Source: Sipunculus nudus (taxonomy: Eukaryota; Annelida; Sipuncula; Golfingiida; Sipunculidae). Taken from it: a DNA stretch of 64,000 nt. Within the stretch, counting starts at the first letter, position 1. Each line of letters starts with the position of its first letter. The translations under genes were made by a program, and so were the position numbers. Location: NCBI GenBank assembly GCA_026874595.1, contig CM049311.1:67336453-67400452 (forward strand), in the 5' to 3' direction. Positions 60,593 to 64,000 of the stretch are shown in pieces. The notes beneath the pieces were generated by a model. The model saw nothing but the letters and a program-made list of their open reading frames with translations. It did no database searches and was not told where the DNA came from.

Positions 60593-63500
60593 CAACAAGG
60601 GACCCACGGGTCACGGCGATCAGCTGTTATATTTGATAAAAAATATGATTTGGGAAAGAGGCACATGCTGGTTTTGTGTGGTAATAAATATAAGCTTTAT
60701 CATGAGTTGTAGGTGTTTAGCTTATGTATGATTTTGATAGTAACTTTGGAGACAGGGAAGAGGATTGAATTTATTTATTTTATTAACACATGGAGTGACC
60801 AGCTTCTGTGGCTCAGGGGTAGAGCGCAGGACTCAAAGCCGGGAGATCGTGGGTTCGAATCTCAGCCAAGGCGGTGAGGTTTTTCACGGTCGGCCCCCAC
60901 CCAGGGTGAGCGCTGTGCAGGCTTAATGGGAAGGCTGTGCCCTACAGCCGTGTATCACTCACATACGAGTGCGTCTTTGGGGGGGGTTCCTCGGTGTTAT
61001 GACCCAGTAAAGGGGATGATTACACACCCAGGACCCGCAGGTGCGGTAGACACCGGGCCTGGGTGACACCAGGATATAAAAATGATAGGAAGCGAGTGCT
61101 ACCGCCCTGTCAAGTAGTCCCAAACCGAAATGGAAACTCTGCAGATGTACATACTTAGTTAAGAATTAGTTAAGTCAGCATTAAAAAATGGAGGCAGTTA
61201 CCTCCACCAAAAAAAAAAAATTAAAAAAAAAAAAAAACCCACATGGAGTGCTATTGTCACAAAGATTTTGACTTGGCCATATAACTTATAAGCAGCAGAT
61301 ATAATAAAAGTTTAACTATTTATTAAAATTTAATAACAAATATTGTGCCAATATAATTTTATTAAAAAAAAATAATAAGAAAATCATATGATTTTTTAAA
61401 ATAAAATATAACTGAAATGATTATTGAAATAATATTATAGAATATATTCATGAATGCATTCATGAATACATTTTGAAAGTATCTGCACTGGTATTCAAAT
61501 ACTTTCATTTTTACCTGAATTCCCATTCTTATGCAATAAAATTTTTTATATGCAGTACATATTCATATTCGTATTCAAATACATTTGCAAAGCATTCGCA
61601 CCATGTCTAGTATTTGTTCAGTTTTAGCCAGACAATGATGTTGAGAATATACAAAATTCACAAATTTAAATAATGATCATAAGTACCTGGTTTTATGGCT
61701 TTTATTTATATTAAAAAAAATAAATGTAATATATTCACTTTGGAGTACTTTCACATCAATCTACACACTAGACACAGTAGGAACTTAGATTAATATTATC
61801 AACTGCATCTTTGTCTATCATTAATTTCCTTCATATGATCCCTTATGATTAGTAATGAATAATATGATTTAATTTTTTTATCATTAAAATTTAACTGAAA
61901 AATACCATAGGTGACTGCATGGTGTTATTTGGAATAACATTGACATTGACAATCTATCCACCCATACAAGATTCTTACATCATCAGTAACTGCAAGTTAA
62001 CTATGTTACTCATCAACTAACAAATTCCTTTTCTATTAATTTTTATTTAATTTGTTATAAACAAAACCAATACAAAATTATTAATTGATTGTTTATTGTT
62101 ATGTTGTTTTTCAAAACAACTACTAGATGAGTTGGGTTGGACACCTGGATCAACTGTGGCTGGGCATTAGCTGCCTGGCTGCCCCAGTGTATGCTTCACT
62201 CAAGCATGCATAATCTGATGAAAGGTCAACAAGGTCAACATACAGGTGACTGAAAGGGGCTTGATTGAGCCTGGGTCTGACATGGTCTCATAAAAACATT
62301 AATAAAAGCTACAATATTTGGCCAATTTCTTTCAGCTTTCTAAACTACAAAGATGAAATCCTTATGTGTGCATGATATGAAAATTATATAAACAGAGCTC
62401 ACACGAAACAAAAGTGAAATGGTCAAAGTTGGGCAAAATTTAAGGTACTAATTTTATATTTATACTAATAACTTATAAAATTTTAAAAACTCAGAACTAA
62501 TTTTGGGTATTCAATTGAATCTTGATTAAATAATGTTACATCCCTGACAAAAAATCTCTTCAGCAAGCCCCTTGTTAAGGGAGTAAATATATTTCTTGAT
62601 TTTTTAAAAAGTGCATTATGTTTGGGCCCATAACTTAAAACATTTACGCAATACTGACATCATTTCTGGCATGTGCACAGAGAATGTATAGAAATCATGT
62701 ATATTATGATTAAAGTCAGATCAGTGATTTTGATATTAGGCAGTATTGAAGTGTAACAATGGGTTTTTAATTGAAAAATGAAGTTTTTCATTAATATCTC
62801 AAAGGTATTAAGTCCTAGTGACCAAATTCTTGGCATGAAAGGGGATTTTGGAGACATCTAATTGTATGCCAAATTTTACAAACTGAGAGCTTAAGCTGGG
62901 GAGCTGAGCTCTTGCAAACTGCATAACACTAGCCTGATGTAAACAATATGTTACATGGTGCTTGAAAACTTGAATAAAATCTACAGTTTTTGATCAACTG
63001 GTTTCAAATTTTTGGTGTTAACAGACAAAATGCTAACAAAAACATGCTGAGAAAATTAAATCCACAGTACTTACAGGAAAAAACGTGCCATGGTCAAAGT
63101 AAGGCAAAATTTAAGGTACCAATTTTTTATTTTTGTTAATATTTTAAAAAAATTAAAGGATTTTGATCTAATTTTGGGTATACAATTTAATTTTGATTTA
63201 TTAAAGTTATATTACTTGAAAAAAGTCCATAGCTTTAACAGTTATCAAATATCTTTCCTGATTTTTTACAAAATGCATTATGTTCTGGCCCATAACTTTC
63301 TTAAATTATATAATACAGACATAATTTCAGGCATGTACATAGGAACTATATAGAGGAATATTTATAGTAAATATGAGGAAAAACAGATGAGTGGTTTTGA
63401 TATTAGGCAGCCCTGAAGTGTGAAAATAGGTTTTTAATAAAAAATTGAGGTTTTTCCTTAATTTCTCAAAGGAACAAAGTCGCAAAGACCCATTTTTCGG

Positions 63501-63664
63501 CTTGGTAGGAGATCTTGGGGACATCTAACACTATGCCGAATTTATGGTTCCTAGGTCTTACGGTTTCAAAACGTGCCACATCTACGGATGGACGGATGGA
63601 CGGACAGACGACGGACAATGGACCACGACTATAGCTCAGTTGACTTATAGTCAGCTGAGCTAAT
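60593..63664 (-). mobile_element. R1 Helentron-like element, copy C, carrying a SINE
   Basis: Same order of segments as copies A and B, with 3' hairpin at acaagggacccacgggtcac and 5' end at agtcagctgagctaa. It is interrupted by a SINE at 60,798-61,239. Confidence 0.8.
60798..61239 (+). mobile_element. tRNA-derived SINE with 11-bp target duplication
   Basis: A tRNA-like head carries A box TGGCTCAGGGGTAGAGC and B box GGTTCGAATCTC. The loop ctCAAag would give anticodon CAA, but the anticodon stem is poorly paired, so this is not a functional tRNA gene. A body of about 300 bp and an A-rich tail follow. Flanked by cacatggagtg at 60,787-60,797 and 61,240-61,250. R1 copies A and B show the empty site. 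Confidence 0.9.
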
Positions 63665-64000
63665 GATTGTAGCTGGCACCACCAGTCTTGTATACAACAA
63701 AGTTATCAAAGATATATACATATGCCTAATTTCAGACTGATATATTAAAACCCTCCTGAGAAATAAGCAGGGACACACACTGTGCAAAAATTATTGTAGG
63801 TGGCACCACCAGTCTTGTATACGACAAAGCTATTCCATATGAATAAATATGCCCAATTTCAGGCTTATATATCAAATTCCTCTGTAGAAATAAGCAGGCA
63901 CATACACTTTGCAAAACTCACTGTAGGTGGCGACACCTGTCTTGTGAACGAGAAAGCCATCAAAGACACATAGACAGGTCAAAATATCAGGCCAATACAT
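63665..64000. repeat. partial R2/R4-like units running off the window
   Basis: Three copies of ggtggcaccaccagtcttgt-type phrases at about 63,670, 63,800 and 63,925, period about 130 bases. No terminus seen. Confidence 0.6.

Noticed and set aside
60798-60872. tRNA gene
   Set aside because: A and B boxes are present, but the anticodon stem pairs badly and the sequence continues into a SINE body with a poly-A tail and target duplication.
21199-63524. Similar minus-strand small open frames (60-72 aa, starting MSPRSPTKP or MSPKSPTMP) in R1 copies A, B and C
   Set aside because: They are the two duplicated R1 segments read in one frame. Lengths and ends shift by indels between copies (for example near 62,690), with no sign of codon-level conservation.

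Overview
The window is AT-rich animal (eukaryotic) DNA. Introns have GT-AG borders, transposons are dense, and there are many poly-G/poly-C runs and minisatellites. The repeat types, especially tandem-repeat-bearing Helitron-like elements, a tRNA-derived SINE and small TIR elements, suggest a lophotrochozoan, most likely a bivalve mollusc. That assignment is an inference, not something the sequence proves.

Only one protein gene is recognisable. It lies on the minus strand from about 46,668 down to a stop codon at 12,240 and encodes a sodium-coupled SLC6 transporter closest in motif pattern to the glycine transporters (GlyT1-like TM6, TM8 and C-tail). Twelve coding segments per mature mRNA, with matching intron phases, give about 526 residues from TM3 to the C-terminus. 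The start codon, N-tail, TM1 and TM2 are not found in the 17 kb upstream (46,669-64,000), so they must lie beyond 64,000. The TM6 segment is present twice, at 27,501-27,604 and 24,415-24,518. Both are 104 bp with identical phases and intact splice sites, and they look like mutually exclusive exons. They differ in four amino acids, one of which (Ala versus Cys) sits at the substrate-pocket position equivalent to LeuT Ser256, GlyT1 Gly305 and GlyT2 Ser481. The gene thus appears to encode two transporters with different pockets.

Three introns carry tandem arrays built at an exon border. A 52-bp repeat (30,253-30,987) copies the end of the TM4 exon together with its splice donor about 14 times. 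A 38-bp array abuts the TM8 exon donor, and a 59-bp array copies the TM3 exon acceptor.

The rest is mobile DNA and unassigned AT-rich sequence. Several unrelated-looking families (R1 19,630/32,807/40,554/47,911/57,866/60,593; R2 6,517/40,246; R3 44,136; R4 51,022) share one end architecture: an inverted repeat at the 5' terminus whose partner near the 3' end is followed by a hairpin and a short CTAG or CTTGT terminus. This is the Helentron/Helitron2-like plan, with tandem units inside. Nested insertions (an R1 copy in R2, a TA-flanked element in R1, a SINE in R1, a TIR element in the splice-site array) give a relative order of events. From 1 to 12,239 lies the presumed 3' UTR and downstream flank, with no second gene seen.
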